Shown here: in pieces, positions 30,643-39,180 of the stretch | Numbering within the stretch: position 1 is the stretch's first letter | Layout: each line of letters begins with the position of its first letter | Source of the DNA: Actinomycetes bacterium | Lineage (GTDB): Bacteria; Actinomycetota; Coriobacteriia; Coriobacteriales; Atopobiaceae | Length of the DNA stretch: 40,038 nt | Assembly: GCA_029546925.1 (NCBI GenBank) | Contig: JAKPQM010000017.1 | Location: 1 to 40,038 of the forward strand | Direction: 5' to 3' | Notes under the pieces: generated by a model | The model's database searches: none | What the model saw: only the letters and a program-made list of their open reading frames with translations | What the model was told of the DNA's origin: nothing | Program-made: the position numbers and the translations under genes

Positions 30643-31308
30643 ATGAAGCTGCTCATAGTTGAAGACGAGGAGAACATCGCCCAGTATCTCGCGAAAAACC
30701 TCGAGGCGCAGGGGCACTCCGTCGACATTGCCTTCAACGGCTCGGATGCCCTCGATATGATCCTCGAGAAACCCTACGACCTCATCACCCTCGATATCAT
30801 CCTCCCTGGCCTCAACGGCTACGAGGTATGCCGGGCCGCGCGCGCCGAGGGCATCGAGGCTCCCATCCTCATGCTCACGGCCAAAGACGGCGAGTATGAC
30901 GAGGTGGATGCCTTCGAGATGGGGGCCGACGATTTCTTGCGCAAGCCGTTCTCGCTCGTGGTGCTGCTCGCACGTATCGGCTCGCTGCTGAGACGCGGAG
31001 CGCGCAACCGCACCGCCTCCCTAGAGGCTGACGACCTCGTGGTGGACACTGCATCGCGTTCCGTCACCTGCGCAGGCCGCGTGGTGGAGCTCACCCCGCG
31101 CGAGTACGACCTGCTCGAGTACCTGGTCCGCAACCGTGGAACGGTTGTCTCGAAGCAGGATCTGATCGACTACATCTGGGGAAGCGATTATCTGGGCAGC
31201 GAGAACATCGTGGAGGTCTACATCCGCTACCTGCGCAAGAAGATCGACGTGGGAGGAGCCGAAAGCCGCATCACAACCGTGCGCGGCATCGGCTACATGG
31301 TGGCATAG
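30643..31308 (+). CDS. OmpR-family response regulator
   Basis: A 221-residue two-domain regulator. The receiver has the acidic pair Glu7-Asp8 (IVEDEE), the phospho-acceptor Asp51 (ITLDIILPG), Thr in MLTAKD and Lys in LRKPFS, so it should be phosphorylated normally. The C-terminal winged helix carries LTPREYDLLEYLVRN, the recognition region NIVEVYIRYLRKKI and TVRGIGYMVA. It lies 105 bp after the repeat-protein gene, and its stop is one base before the kinase ATG. The pair is thus a cognate two-component system. I infer control of the repeat-protein gene through the inverted repeat at 29919-29946. Confidence 0.93.
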   Translation: MKLLIVEDEENIAQYLAKNLEAQGHSVDIAFNGSDALDMILEKPYDLITLDIILPGLNGYEVCRAARAEGIEAPILMLTAKDGEYDEVDAFEMGADDFLRKPFSLVVLLARIGSLLRRGARNRTASLEADDLVVDTASRSVTCAGRVVELTPREYDLLEYLVRNRGTVVSKQDLIDYIWGSDYLGSENIVEVYIRYLRKKIDVGGAESRITTVRGIGYMVA

Positions 31309-31309
31309 T

Positions 31310-33001
31310 ATGGCTGCGCTCATTCCCAAAAGCATCCGCGGGCGAACCGTCGCCATCACGGTTGCGCTCTCCGCCGTCGCCATGACCCTCATTGTGACGG
31401 TCGTAGCCCTCGGGATGTTCCGCTCGCTGCGCCAAGCGCTGCTCGACACGCTCGAGGACCGTCTGGACAGCGCGGAGACCGCAGTTCTGCAGGGCGACTT
31501 CGGCCGGGCGACCGATAATGCGGGCTCGGTGCTCGTGGTGGTGCTCGATTCAGAGGGAAATGTCGTTTCGGCAAGCTCCGAGGAGGCGCGCCGGCTGGAC
31601 TACAAGGCGCTCGTCTTCGGCAAGGACGCCCACGATTTCGAGATAGACGACCTGCCTGCCGCACAGGATGACGACGATGAAGGCGATGGGCTCTCGAGGA
31701 CGGGGAATCCCGACGGGCAGGGACCGTCGTACGGCATCGCTGATGCAGACGATGATCCCGATGAGGATGATGAGGAGCCCGACGATGACGATTTCGCAGG
31801 CGGATATGCCCCTACGGGCACCGGAAGCACCGACTCCGACGATGATGACGACTACGATGATGATGATGACGACGATGATGATGACGGCCTCGGCAAGTTC
31901 ATAGGCCTTGCCCTCGCACGTGCTGCCCAGACGCACATCGCACAAGCGTCAGGCACCGAGGCACCCGTGACGGACGCCACGCTCGCCGAGATCGCCGGCG
32001 GGCCGGGGCCGTTCCTCGTGGCACAGCGCCGCTGCAGCTACCATGGCTCGAGCTATACGATCGTCGCCATCGATTCCATCGCAGATGCCGTTGCGTCCGC
32101 ACGCCGCGCAGCCGGCATCCTCTCGGTGATCTTTGCCTTGATGCTTGCGGCAATCGCCCGGTTCACCTGGATCATGTCGGGCAGAACGCTCCAACCTGTC
32201 GAGGAGATGCGCGCCGCAACCGAGCGCATCATCACGCAGGACCTGTCCGCGCGCATCCCGGTGCCCGGACACGATCCCGACCTCAGGCCCCTTGCCGAGA
32301 CATTCAACGAGGTTATCGGCCGTATGGAGGACGACCTCCTCGCCCAGAGGCGCTTCATCTCCGACGCATCGCACGAACTCAAGAGCCCCGTCGCTGCGAG
32401 CGCGATGATCCTCGATACGCTCGCCACGCACCCCGATACCATCAGCACCGACGAGGCCATCGCCGACCTGCGGCGTGAGAACGCGCGCATGCAGAGCATC
32501 GTGAGCGACCTTTTGGCCCTTGCACGCTACGACGAGGGGGTCTCAGCGGCCGACCTCACTCCATGCGACCTCATCGACCTCGTGTTCGAGCGTGTTGCAG
32601 CCATCGCGGCGCATTCGCCGAAGACCTTCGATACCAGCGGCGTGGAGCCCGTGATCGCACGCGTGGATATGCGCCTCATGTCGCATGCCCTAAGCAACCT
32701 CTTAGATAACGCCGAGCGCTTTTCCGCAAGCACCGTGCGTGTGGGCTTGCGCGAGGAGGGCGATCTTGTGTGCTTCTGCGTGGAGGACGATGGCCCGGGC
32801 ATCGCGCCAGAGGATCGCTCCCGCGTGTTCGAGCGGTTCGTGCGGTTGAACCAAACTGCCAAAGCGGCCATGGGTTCGACGGGAATCGGGCTCGCCGTGG
32901 TGAAGGCCGTCGCCGATACGCACGGTGGGCGCGCCTACTTCACCGATTCGGAACTCGGCGGTGCCCGGGCGGTGCTGGAGATTCCCGCAGGTTGGCCCTA
33001 G
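31310..33001 (+). CDS. Sensor histidine kinase with poly-aspartate sensor region
   Basis: A 563-residue membrane kinase. TM1 is about 16-36 and TM2 about 268-289, so some 230 residues face outwards. A HAMP linker follows (SGRTLQPVEEMRAATERI). His355 in SDASHELKSPVAA is the phosphorylation site, and the ATP-binding boxes are N (LLDNAERF), G1 (DDGPGI) and G2 (STGIGLAVV). The outside part from about 113 to 192 is extremely acidic; residues 177-192 are 15 Asp and one Tyr. Acidic sensor patches in PhoQ and PmrB bind divalent cations, ferric iron or cationic peptides, so I infer a similar signal here. The underlying GAT/GAC run (about 31838-31885) may change length by slippage. Confidence 0.92.
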   Translation: MAALIPKSIRGRTVAITVALSAVAMTLIVTVVALGMFRSLRQALLDTLEDRLDSAETAVLQGDFGRATDNAGSVLVVVLDSEGNVVSASSEEARRLDYKALVFGKDAHDFEIDDLPAAQDDDDEGDGLSRTGNPDGQGPSYGIADADDDPDEDDEEPDDDDFAGGYAPTGTGSTDSDDDDDYDDDDDDDDDDGLGKFIGLALARAAQTHIAQASGTEAPVTDATLAEIAGGPGPFLVAQRRCSYHGSSYTIVAIDSIADAVASARRAAGILSVIFALMLAAIARFTWIMSGRTLQPVEEMRAATERIITQDLSARIPVPGHDPDLRPLAETFNEVIGRMEDDLLAQRRFISDASHELKSPVAASAMILDTLATHPDTISTDEAIADLRRENARMQSIVSDLLALARYDEGVSAADLTPCDLIDLVFERVAAIAAHSPKTFDTSGVEPVIARVDMRLMSHALSNLLDNAERFSASTVRVGLREEGDLVCFCVEDDGPGIAPEDRSRVFERFVRLNQTAKAAMGSTGIGLAVVKAVADTHGGRAYFTDSELGGARAVLEIPAGWP

Positions 33002-33024
33002 GTTGCAGGTGTGCAGGCGGTAGG

Positions 33025-34797
33025 CTACCTCACGACCTTGAGGGCCACCTCGGCAAGCTGCTCCTCGGAGACGGCGCTCGGCGCGTCGCTCATGAGGTCG
33101 GAACCCGAGGTGGTCTTGGGGAAGGCCATGACATCGCGGATGGAATCGGAACCCGCGAGCAGCATGCACACGCGGTCGAGGCCGAGTGCGAAACCGCCCA
33201 TCGGGGGCGCGCCGTACTCGAGGGCATCGAGCAAAAAGCCGAACTGCGTGCGGGCACGCTCCTCCGTGAAGCCGAGGAGCTTGAGAACGCGCATCTGCAG
33301 CGCCGCATTGTGGATGCGCATGCCGCCGCCACCGGCCTCGTAGCCGTCCATGACGAAGTCATACGTCCACGATCCCACGGAGAGCGGATCTGATTCGAGG
33401 CGCTCGATATCCGCCTCGACGGGCTGGGTGAAGGGCTGGTGCTCGGCAGCATAGGCGCCGCGCTCCTCGTCCCAATGCACGAGCGGGAAGCCCACGACCC
33501 ACAGGAAATCGTGGCCCTCGCGCGGGATCGCGAGTACGTCGGCCAGGTGGCTGCGCATGCCGCCGAGGATCTCGTCGGTCTCGAGGCGGTCGCCCACCGC
33601 GAACAGCACGAGGTCACCGGATGTTGCGCCCATCTCGGCCTTGAGAGCGCCTATCTCGTTCTCTGAGAGGAACTTGGCTATGGGGCTTTGCACGGATCCA
33701 TCTTCCTTGAAGGCGATCCACGCGAGGCCCTTAGCGCCGAAGGAGGCTGCAACCTCGGAAAGCCTGTCGATCTTGGAGCGACCCCAGACACCGGCTGCGG
33801 GTACGCAGATGGCCTTCACGTGCTGGCCCTCGGTGGCTGCAGCGGATGCGAAGAGCTTGAAGCTGGATTCGGCGAAGATGCCGGCCACATCGTGGAGCTC
33901 CATGCCGATGCGGGTGTCGGGCTTGTCGGTACCGTAGGTATCCATGGCATCCCAGTAGCTGATACGGCGCAACGGCAGCTCCATCGTGACGCCCATCGCG
34001 GTGAAGGCTGCGGAGAAGATCTCCTCGAGCGCATCCAGGACATCATCCTGGCTGACGAAGCTCATCTCGATATCGACCTGGGTGAATTCGGGCTGCCGAT
34101 CCGCGCGCAGGTCCTCGTCGCGGAAGCATTTGGCCACCTGATAGTAGCGCTCGACGCCGCCAACCATGAGGAGCTGCTTCAAAAGCTGCGGAGACTGGGG
34201 CAGGGCATAGAAGCAGCCTGGCTGCAGGCGGCTGGGCACGATGAAGTCGCGCGCGCCCTCGGGCGTGGATTTGAAGAGCGACGGCGTCTCGACCTCCATG
34301 AAGCCGCAGCTGTGGAGGGCTTGGCGCACGGCAAAGGTGAAGTCGGAGCGGAGCTTGAGGTTGGCCATCATCTTGGGGCGGCGGATGTCGAGGTAGCGGT
34401 ACTTGAGGCGCATGTCCTCGGAGAGCTCCACGTGATCCTCGATTTGGAACGGCGGTGTCTTAGAGGTGTTCAGGATCTCGATGCGGGTGCAGAGCAGCTC
34501 GATCTCGCCCGTGGCGAGATGGGGATTGGTCTGGCCCTCGATACGATGGCGCACCTCTCCCGCAACAAGGATGGGCCACTCGGGACGCACGGTCTCGGCA
34601 GCGGCGAACACCTCGGATGAACAGAGATCAGGGTCGAAGAAGATCTGCGTGAGGCCCGTGCGGTCGCGCAGATCGATGAAGATGAGGCCGCCGAAATCGC
34701 GACGGGCGCGGACCCAACCGGTAAGCACCACGCTCTGCCCGATATTGTCTGCACGCAACTCCCCGCAGGTGTGCGTGTGCATGGAATGAAGCGGCAT
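33025..34797 (-). CDS. aspS: Aspartyl-tRNA synthetase
   Basis: A 590-residue class II synthetase of bacterial type. The anticodon-binding OB fold shows [20 protein letters not shown]. Motif 2 is [18 protein letters not shown], and motif 3 is [23 protein letters not shown], ending near the C terminus as usual. A GAD-type insertion lies in the middle. It charges tRNA-Asp; whether it also charges tRNA-Asn depends on whether gatCAB is present elsewhere. The start at 34797 has AAAGGGGAAG upstream; the longer frame is leader DNA. A 7-bp hairpin lies in the leader. It converges with the kinase gene, leaving 23 bp between stops. Confidence 0.95.
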   Translation of the reverse strand: MPLHSMHTHTCGELRADNIGQSVVLTGWVRARRDFGGLIFIDLRDRTGLTQIFFDPDLCSSEVFAAAETVRPEWPILVAGEVRHRIEGQTNPHLATGEIELLCTRIEILNTSKTPPFQIEDHVELSEDMRLKYRYLDIRRPKMMANLKLRSDFTFAVRQALHSCGFMEVETPSLFKSTPEGARDFIVPSRLQPGCFYALPQSPQLLKQLLMVGGVERYYQVAKCFRDEDLRADRQPEFTQVDIEMSFVSQDDVLDALEEIFSAAFTAMGVTMELPLRRISYWDAMDTYGTDKPDTRIGMELHDVAGIFAESSFKLFASAAATEGQHVKAICVPAAGVWGRSKIDRLSEVAASFGAKGLAWIAFKEDGSVQSPIAKFLSENEIGALKAEMGATSGDLVLFAVGDRLETDEILGGMRSHLADVLAIPREGHDFLWVVGFPLVHWDEERGAYAAEHQPFTQPVEADIERLESDPLSVGSWTYDFVMDGYEAGGGGMRIHNAALQMRVLKLLGFTEERARTQFGFLLDALEYGAPPMGGFALGLDRVCMLLAGSDSIRDVMAFPKTTSGSDLMSDAPSAVSEEQLAEVALKVVR

Positions 34798-34816
34798 GGC
34801 TTCCCCTTTCGTCTCT

Positions 34817-34841
34817 GTTGCCCCGTGTCGGTACGGGCAAC
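34817..34841 (-). other. Leader hairpin of aspS
   Basis: GTTGCCC (34817-34823) and GGGCAAC (34835-34841) form a perfect 7-bp stem with an 11-nt loop, extendable by two pairs past a bulged C. It lies in the presumed 5' leader, 20 nt before the start. No T-box elements are recognised. Confidence 0.35.
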
Positions 34842-35048
34842 TCCCCAGCAGACGGCAGCACCGCGTAGACGGCACGGTATTGCACAGTTTGCTTATGATA
34901 GCACCGCATGGAGCACGTGGCGGGCAGTGAAATCCGCATCTACGAAAACCTGTGCGTATGGTCTGCAGACACAGGCGTATAAGCTGTGCCACAATGGGAG
35001 GCAGCGCAACGCGAGCTTTTTCGCCTCGCGTGCATCAAGGAGGAGCGT

Positions 35049-35699
35049 ATGGGCTGCAAGCTGGTGGTTTTCGATCTTGATGGAACCTTGCTCGACACCT
35101 TGGGCGACCTCGCGTTCTCCGCGAACGAGGCGCTCGCAGCCCATGGCATGCCCCCGCGCACGATGGACGAGATCCGCGCGTTCACCGGAAACGGCATCCG
35201 CATGCTCATGAAGCGCGCAGTTCCCAAAGGCACCGATGAAGCTACGTTCGAGGCGGTCATCGGCGACTTCCTGCGTTCCTATACGGAGCATGACGCCGAT
35301 ACCACGCGCCCCTACCCCGGCATCCCCGAGCTGCTCGACAGCTTGCGTGAGAAGGGCATCCACTGCGCCGTCGTCTCGAACAAGGCCGACTTCGCCGTAC
35401 GGGAGCTGGTCAATCGCTACTTTCCCACCCAGATCGAGCTCGCCTTGGGCGAACGGGAGGGCCTTGCCAAGAAACCCGCGCCCGACATGCTCGCATTCGC
35501 CCTTGCCCAACTCGGAGCCACGCGCGACGAGATGATCTATGTCGGCGACTCGGAAATCGACTTCGATACAGCCGCCAACTTCGGCTGCGACCTCATCCTC
35601 TGTTCGTGGGGCTTCAGAAGCGGTGACAAGCTGCGCGCACTCGGCCCGGCGACAATCGTTGAAAGCCCCGAGGAGCTGCTTACCGCCCTTCTCCAATGA
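35049..35699 (+). CDS. gph: HAD phosphatase, phosphoglycolate phosphatase-like
   Basis: A 216-residue HAD enzyme. Motif I is DLDGTLLDT with nucleophile Asp10 and acid/base Asp12, motif II is VVSNK, motif III is the Lys of AKKPAPDM, and motif IV is GDSEIDFDTA. The C1 helical cap lies between motifs I and II. It most resembles Gph, which removes phosphate from 2-phosphoglycolate formed in DNA repair, but other small sugar phosphates are possible. The ATG at 35049 follows AAGGAGGAG. Divergent from aspS; a CACAAT -10-like box lies near 34990. Confidence 0.85.
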   Translation: MGCKLVVFDLDGTLLDTLGDLAFSANEALAAHGMPPRTMDEIRAFTGNGIRMLMKRAVPKGTDEATFEAVIGDFLRSYTEHDADTTRPYPGIPELLDSLREKGIHCAVVSNKADFAVRELVNRYFPTQIELALGEREGLAKKPAPDMLAFALAQLGATRDEMIYVGDSEIDFDTAANFGCDLILCSWGFRSGDKLRALGPATIVESPEELLTALLQ

Positions 35700-35798
35700 G
35701 CTTGTGGATTCGTTGTGGATGAGCTCCCGCCCGCATACGAATTGCGGCCCATTCAAAACATTTTTCACGAGAACCGTTTTTTTAGCTTTGCTGGGCGG

Positions 35799-35804
35799 TA
35801 TAGT
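35799..35804 (+). promoter_or_regulatory. -10 box of the 99-residue gene
   Basis: TATAGT lies about 40 nt before the start, preceded by an AT-rich stretch with a run of seven T, likely an upstream promoter element. This suggests strong expression. Confidence 0.5.
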
Positions 35805-35844
35805 TTTTTCAATAACAGGTCGCAACCTCAGAAAGGACGTTGCC

Positions 35845-36144
35845 ATGGGAAAGAAAGCGACTGAGGCACTCGATATCAATTACGATGATCTGGCCGAATA
35901 CCTCCACATCAATCATTCGATGTACATGAGGGTCGGCCATGATATCTATTACCTGACCGATGCCAATTTCGAGGCTTGGCGCGCTCAGGATACCTCGAAG
36001 CTCAACCACAAGGGCCACTTCACGGACTGCAGTCCGCTCGTGCCCACGGTTGACGAGTTCCTCTCGCTGCCCTTCGTCCATGGCAAGACCATCAAGGACG
36101 TCTTCGATCACGCCACGTTCTACGCCTCCATCAAAGGCGAGTAA
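35845..36144 (+). CDS. Small conserved-looking protein of unknown function (99 residues)
   Basis: A 99-residue soluble protein with no signal peptide, rich in His, Tyr, Asp and Phe. The central YMRVGHDIYYLTDANFEAWR followed by KLNHKGHFTD looks like a small folded domain; I do not recognise the family. Seven or so His and one Cys could bind metal, but no fixed motif shows. Its AT-rich promoter, GAAAGGAC ribosome site and perfect terminator mark it as a well-expressed single-gene unit. Function unknown. Confidence 0.75.
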   Translation: MGKKATEALDINYDDLAEYLHINHSMYMRVGHDIYYLTDANFEAWRAQDTSKLNHKGHFTDCSPLVPTVDEFLSLPFVHGKTIKDVFDHATFYASIKGE

Positions 36145-36169
36145 AGGCAACCTCCACCCTTTCGGATGC

Positions 36170-36204
36170 GCGGGGGGCGGGCATATGCCCGCCCCCCGCT
36201 TTTA
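36170..36204 (+). terminator. Rho-independent terminator, perfect 30-bp palindrome
   Basis: GCGGGGGGCGGGCAT and ATGCCCGCCCCCCGC (36170-36184, 36185-36199) are perfect complements followed by TTTTA. Begins 26 nt after the stop of the 99-residue gene. Confidence 0.9.
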
Positions 36205-36222
36205 TGCAAATCGTTCGATTAC

Positions 36223-36265
36223 GCGGGGGTGCACAGGGGGGACGGTCCTCGCTGTGCACCCCCGC
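36223..36265. repeat. REP-like palindrome with GGGGACGGTCC loop
   Basis: GCGGGGGTGCACAG (36223-36236) and CTGTGCACCCCCGC (36252-36265) are perfect 14-bp arms around a 15-nt loop containing GGGGACGGTCCTC. It lies between two convergent genes with no T-run. The GGGGACGGTCC core is one I associate with dispersed REP-type repeats, which favours a small mobile palindrome over a simple terminator. Confidence 0.5.
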
Positions 36266-36296
36266 CCTACCCGCTGCGTCAATCGACGTTTTGGTG

Positions 36297-37865
36297 TTAA
36301 TCGGCATGCTCGCGCTCGAGATCGTGCAGAAGCGGGCTGTATTCGTTCTCGACCGCAACCTTGTGCGGCGAGCGCTTCGCGTAGGCCCTCACCTGCGCGC
36401 GCGACTTGTTGATCGCCTGGAGCGTGCCGGCGCCCGCGACGCAGCCGCCCGGGCAGGCCATGCCCTCGAGCAGATACCCCGGATATTTGCCCTTCACGGC
36501 ATCTTTCATCATCTTCCTGCATTCTTCGAGGCCTTCGGCGTTCTCCGTGGGCACCGCTCGGTCGGGATCTTTGGCGTGGATGGCATTCACGACTGCGGTG
36601 GCAACGCCGCCTGCGATGGCAAAGGCGCGGCCATCGGCGGAAGCCACGGCAAAATCGGACTTGTTGTCGTCTGCGAGCGAGAGGTACTCGATGTCTTTGG
36701 CATCCATCATGCCCGCCATCTCCTCGAACGTGAGCACGAAGTCGACCTCGCTGCGAACTGAGCTGCGCATAGCCTCGAGCTTCTTAGCCGAACACGGACC
36801 CACGAACACGATCTTGGCATTGGGATGCTGGGTGCGCACCATGCGCGCAGTGAGCACCATGGGCGTGAGCGCCATCGAGATGCAGTTGGCGTAATCGGGA
36901 AACTCCTTCTTGGCCATGACCGACCATGCAGGGCAGCACGACGTTCCCATGAACGGGAGTTTGCCGGGAACCTCATCCATGAAGTCCTGGGCCTCTTGGA
37001 CGGTGCAGAGGTCGGCGCCTATGGCAACCTCCTCTACGCCCGAGAACCCCAAGCGCTTGAATGCCTCGCGAAGCTTGCCCACATTGCCCTTGCCGCCGAA
37101 CTGGCCCACGAAGGCCGGTGCCACGATGGCAATGGCCTCGTCACCCTGCGTGATCGATCTGATAACCTGGCCAAGCTGGCTCTTATCGGCTATGGCTCCG
37201 AAGGGGCAGTTCACCAAGCACTGGCCGCAGGAAACGCATTTCTCATAATCGATATCGGCGCGGCCGTTCTCGTCGGAACTGATCGCGTGCATGCCGCATG
37301 CCTCTGCGCAGGGACGCACGTGATGGTGGATCGCATGGTAGGGGCAGGTCTTGGCGCAAAGCCCGCACTTGATGCACTTCTCCTGGTCGATGTGGGCGCG
37401 TTTGTTCACGAAACTGATGGCGCCCTTGGGACAGATCTCGCGACAGGGGTGGGCAAGGCAGCCCTGGCAGGTATCGGTGACCTCGTACACATTGTCCTTG
37501 CAGGCGTTGCATGCGAACTTGATGATATTGATCAGCGGTGGTATGTAGTAACGTTCGGCAGCCGTGGCACTGCGCAGACCCTCGGAGATCCGGGTCGGAC
37601 GGTCGAGATCCTGCAACGACAAGCCCATGGCCAAGCGGATGCGCTCGGTGATGACCGCGCGCTCGAGGAAAACGCTCTCGCGATACGTCGCCACATCGCC
37701 GGGCAGGATGGTATAGGGCAGCTCCTCGAAGCACTCGTCGATGAAGTCATGCACGGATGGACCATCGTATTCACCCGCCTCGTAGCAGACGCGCGCGACT
37801 TCGCGGAACACCTTGCGGCGTATCTCGGTCAGGTTGGTGTAGACACCTCGCATGGTATCGGGCAC
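36297..37865 (-). CDS. Monomeric [FeFe] hydrogenase, probably group B
   Basis: About 522 residues. The N-terminal ~110 residues form a helical region. Ferredoxin-type clusters follow: CNAC...CQGC...CREICP, CIKCGLCAKTCP and CVSCGQCLVNCP. The H-cluster domain has P1 TSCCPAW, P2 VGPCSAKKLEAM and P3 EGMACPGGCVAGAG, so all four H-cluster cysteines are present. It makes or consumes H2 with ferredoxin. This domain order, without NADH or ferredoxin partner subunits, fits group B, which is common in gut anaerobes. The maturases HydE, HydF and HydG are not in the window. I prefer GTG at 37865 because GGAGG lies 6 nt before it; the ATG at 37871 directly abuts that site. Group assignment is inference. 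Confidence 0.88.
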   Translation of the reverse strand: MPDTMRGVYTNLTEIRRKVFREVARVCYEAGEYDGPSVHDFIDECFEELPYTILPGDVATYRESVFLERAVITERIRLAMGLSLQDLDRPTRISEGLRSATAAERYYIPPLINIIKFACNACKDNVYEVTDTCQGCLAHPCREICPKGAISFVNKRAHIDQEKCIKCGLCAKTCPYHAIHHHVRPCAEACGMHAISSDENGRADIDYEKCVSCGQCLVNCPFGAIADKSQLGQVIRSITQGDEAIAIVAPAFVGQFGGKGNVGKLREAFKRLGFSGVEEVAIGADLCTVQEAQDFMDEVPGKLPFMGTSCCPAWSVMAKKEFPDYANCISMALTPMVLTARMVRTQHPNAKIVFVGPCSAKKLEAMRSSVRSEVDFVLTFEEMAGMMDAKDIEYLSLADDNKSDFAVASADGRAFAIAGGVATAVVNAIHAKDPDRAVPTENAEGLEECRKMMKDAVKGKYPGYLLEGMACPGGCVAGAGTLQAINKSRAQVRAYAKRSPHKVAVENEYSPLLHDLEREHAD

Positions 37866-38278
37866 GGCCATCCTCCCCCAGTCAGCAATCGGCTCGTCTC
37901 AATGACGCTCACCATCATTTATAGGACAGATGGACGGTCGATGCCAAGCACATCCGCGTAGAGGTTCTGCAGGGTGACGAGATCGGGCGGTTCGAGGCCA
38001 TCCATGGCTGCAAGGATTATCATCGACCACGATGCCGCCGTGCGGCCTGCATGCTTTCCATGTCGTCCCTTTCCTCCGGTCCCTGCATCGGTGGGACGCC
38101 AGTCGCAGCTCGGCAGCGGGATGCAAAAATGTATACCCGGAGCGCAGCATCCCCCCAGTGTCCTGAAGCGCCTTCGACGTGGCGGCGCAGCAGCTGCCGG
38201 GAGGATGCCCTATCACCGGGAAAACCGATCGCGGGGACGGCTTCGGATCAGGGCCGCAAGGCAGGCTCTTCGCGATTG
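37866..38278. other. Intergenic region between hydrogenase and aquaporin genes
   Basis: About 410 bp, between two leftward genes, so it should contain the hydrogenase promoter. I see two tiny leftward open frames with a strong ribosome site (listed next) and nothing else clear. The right half (38080-38278) is GC-rich without a gene I can support. Confidence 0.5.
37919..38061 (-). other. Two overlapping short frames, leader peptide or gene remnant
   Basis: A good site (GGAGGAAAGGGAC) precedes ATG 38061, which opens a 13-residue frame, MESMQAARRHRGR, ending at TGA 38020. That stop overlaps an ATG (ATGA) at 38023 opening 34 codons, MIILAAMDGLEPPDLVTLQN and onwards, to TAA at 37919. This could be an Arg/His-rich leader peptide coupled to a small protein, or one small gene split by a frameshift. 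It lies 54 nt before the hydrogenase start. Confidence 0.3.
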
Positions 38279-38974
38279 TTAGGCCTCGTCGCTTTCCAAG
38301 AACTTATAGACCGCTGCTGCAAGCGCGGCGCCGGCAAGCGGGGCCACGATGAAGACCCACAGGGATCCAAGGGGCTCGGGGTTGCCTCCGATGGCAGCGA
38401 AGACGGCGGGGCCGACGCTGCGGGCAGGGTTGACCGACGTGCCCGTGAGGCCGATGCCCAGAATGTGGACGAAGGTCAGGGTCAGGCCGATGACCAGTCC
38501 GGCGAACGAGCCGTGGTTAGCCTTCGAAGACGTGACGCCCAAGATGGTGAGCACGAAGATGAATGTGAGAACGACCTCGACAAGGCAACCGGCGACTGCA
38601 GAGCCGCTCACGCCCGCCAAGCCGTTCGAGCCAAGGCCGCCGGTCAGGTCAGGCACGCCGCCAAGCGAGAAGATGGCGGACAACAGCGCGGCGCCTGCCA
38701 AGCCACCAAGCACCTGGGACACCACATACCCGAGGAAATCCTTCGTATCGATCCCGCCGCTCAGGTAGACGCCGAGCGAGACGGCGGGATTGATATGGCA
38801 GCCGGAGATGTTTCCGATGCTGTAGGCCATCGCGACAATCGAAAGGCCGAACGCGAGCGCGGTCAGCAGGTATCCGCTTCCGCTGGCGGGGTCGCACCCC
38901 ACGAGCATGGCAGTACCGCAGCCCATGGTCGTCAACACGCAGGTTCCTATAAACTCGGCAACGTATTTCTTCAT
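38279..38974 (-). CDS. aqpZ: Aquaporin (AqpZ-type water channel)
   Basis: A 231-residue MIP channel with six TM helices. Both selectivity loops are present: HINPAVSLG (NPA 1, near residue 62) and GTSVNPARSVGPA (NPA 2, near residue 182). The NPARS form and the His in the LTFVHILG helix match the water-selective AqpZ branch rather than glycerol facilitators (NPARD). It moves water, and possibly small neutral solutes, across the inner membrane. The ATG at 38974 follows AAAGGAGGATCG, an excellent site. A TATCAT -10-like box lies near 39013-39018. Confidence 0.93.
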   Translation of the reverse strand: MKKYVAEFIGTCVLTTMGCGTAMLVGCDPASGSGYLLTALAFGLSIVAMAYSIGNISGCHINPAVSLGVYLSGGIDTKDFLGYVVSQVLGGLAGAALLSAIFSLGGVPDLTGGLGSNGLAGVSGSAVAGCLVEVVLTFIFVLTILGVTSSKANHGSFAGLVIGLTLTFVHILGIGLTGTSVNPARSVGPAVFAAIGGNPEPLGSLWVFIVAPLAGAALAAAVYKFLESDEA

Positions 38975-39180
38975 GTTTTCGATCCTCCTTTGATACTTGC
39001 CTTGTCTAGCAATGATACCCTTCTTGGCGTTTTATGCCCGTGTTACCAAGGGGCGTCCTCCTAGGTGGGACAAAGCAACCGCAGACGGCAATTCGAGGGG
39101 GACGACCTGCGGAGAAGGCTCGAAATAGCAGCACGTTTCCCTCCATCCCGATTTTTATCAGAGCGGATATGCCCTGCCGA

